Shown here one piece after another: positions 23,551-24,251 of a stretch of 24,251 nt of DNA. The notes under the pieces are model-generated. The model made no database searches. It saw only the letters and a program-made list of their open reading frames with translations, and was not told the origin of the DNA. Numbering within the stretch: position 1 is the first letter of the stretch; each line of letters opens with the position of its first letter. Location: NCBI GenBank assembly GCA_002315555.1, contig DCHF01000007.1, forward strand, positions 1 to 24,251. Direction: 5' to 3'. The translations under genes were made by a program, and so were the position numbers. This DNA comes from Lachnospiraceae bacterium UBA1759. Lineage in GTDB: Bacteria > Bacillota > Clostridia > Lachnospirales > Lachnospiraceae.

Positions 23551-24251
23551 ATGTTAGATATCAAATTTGTGAGAGAGAATCCGGAGATCGTAAAGCAGAA
23601 CATCCGGAACAAGTTCCAGGACGCGAAGCTTCCGATGGTCGATGAGGTCATCGAGCTGGATAAGAGAAACCGCGAGATCAAGGGCGAAGTCGAAGAACTC
23701 CGCGCAAAGAGAAACAAGATCTCCAAGCAGATCGGCGCGCTGATGGCGCAGGGCAAGAGAGATGAAGCGGAGGCTGTTAAGGCCGAAGTTGCACAGGACG
23801 GTGCACGCATCGATGCGCTTTCCGAAGAAGAGAAGCAGGTCGAAGCAGATCTTCTGAAGAAGATGATGCTGATCCCGAACATCATCGACCCGTCTGTTCC
23901 GATCGGTAAGGACGATTCCGAAAACGTTGAAGTACAGCGCTTCGGCGAGCCGGTCGTTCCGGAATTCGCCATCCCGTACCACACGGAGATCATGGAATCC
24001 TTCAACGGCATTGACATGGACGCCGCAGGTAAGGTTGCCGGCAATGGTTTCTACTACTTAATGGGCAATATCGCTCGCCTGCACGAAGCAGTTCTTGCTT
24101 ATGCGCGTGACTTTATGATCGACAAGGGATTTACCTTCTGCATCCCGCCCTTCATGATCCATGGCAACGTTGTTGAAGGCGTTATGTCTCAGAGCGATAT
24201 GGATGCCATGATGTACAAGATCGAGGGCGAGGATCTCTACCTGATCGGCAC
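23551..24251 (+). CDS. serS: Seryl-tRNA synthetase, N-terminal part (cut by window end)
   Basis: SerRS charges tRNA-Ser with serine. 233 complete codons are visible, starting MLDIKFVRENPEIVKQN; the frame stays open to the window edge. The N-terminal long antiparallel coiled coil (about 28-105, Lys/Glu-rich with ELRAKRNKISKQIGALM) binds tRNA; class II motif 1 region follows (KVAGNGFYYLMGNIARL, CIPPFMIHGNVVEGV) and the start of the catalytic core (YKIEGEDLYLIGT). An AGAGGAG ribosome site lies 7 bases before the ATG. The PFMIHGNVV form is typical of clostridial-type SerRS. Confidence 0.95.
   Translation, partial: MLDIKFVRENPEIVKQNIRNKFQDAKLPMVDEVIELDKRNREIKGEVEELRAKRNKISKQIGALMAQGKRDEAEAVKAEVAQDGARIDALSEEEKQVEADLLKKMMLIPNIIDPSVPIGKDDSENVEVQRFGEPVVPEFAIPYHTEIMESFNGIDMDAAGKVAGNGFYYLMGNIARLHEAVLAYARDFMIDKGFTFCIPPFMIHGNVVEGVMSQSDMDAMMYKIEGEDLYLIG

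Overview
The window reads as a chromosomal segment from a moderate-GC Firmicute, most likely a Lachnospiraceae-type Clostridium. This rests on AGGAGG-type ribosome sites, a prs-like/dnaI/dnaD cluster, a YerC-type TrpR-related protein, clostridial-type QueA and SerRS, and an abundance of cytoplasmic glycoside hydrolases. No database search was possible, so all names come from protein motifs visible in the translations.

Left half (about 1-14,100): a carbohydrate-use locus, all on the + strand. Unit 1 is GH2 glycosidase, GH43 glycosidase and a GPH-type sugar/cation symporter, closed by a strong terminator. An AraC-family regulator follows on its own. Unit 2 is a 38-aa small ORF, a second GH2, a GH1 and a GH78 alpha-L-rhamnosidase. 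None of the hydrolases has a signal peptide, so the inferred scheme is import of small plant-type glycosides (possibly rhamnosylated) by the symporter followed by cytoplasmic trimming. Three promoter regions (before unit 1, before the symporter, before unit 2) share the same two-half-site element, TGCTAA and TTCTAA with starts exactly 21 bp apart. A -10 box starts 26-27 bp after the second half-site. This is probably the operator of the local AraC regulator and ties the units into one regulon.

Middle (14,100-16,210): a MATE efflux transporter (- strand) divergent from a TetR-type regulator (+ strand), with overlapping promoters that share a palindrome.

Right half (16,200-24,251): mostly housekeeping genes. 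On the - strand lie dnaD, dnaI and a divergent form of PRPP synthetase. On the + strand lie yerC, queA and an RluF-like pseudouridine synthase. A HAD phosphatase (- strand) is divergent from serS, which is cut by the window end. Between dnaD and yerC are two arrays, each of three head-to-tail 9-mers matching or nearly matching the DnaA box, repeated 105 bp apart. This looks like a DnaA-binding cluster next to primosome genes.

Several tandem repeats recur: five 30-bp units at the 3' end of araC, 37-bp units at the 3' end of the HAD gene, five 15-bp units inside the rhamnosidase gene, and a 45-bp duplication inside the GH1 gene. The strongest leads are the AraC-type operator set, the DnaA-box arrays, and the gene-3'-end repeats.
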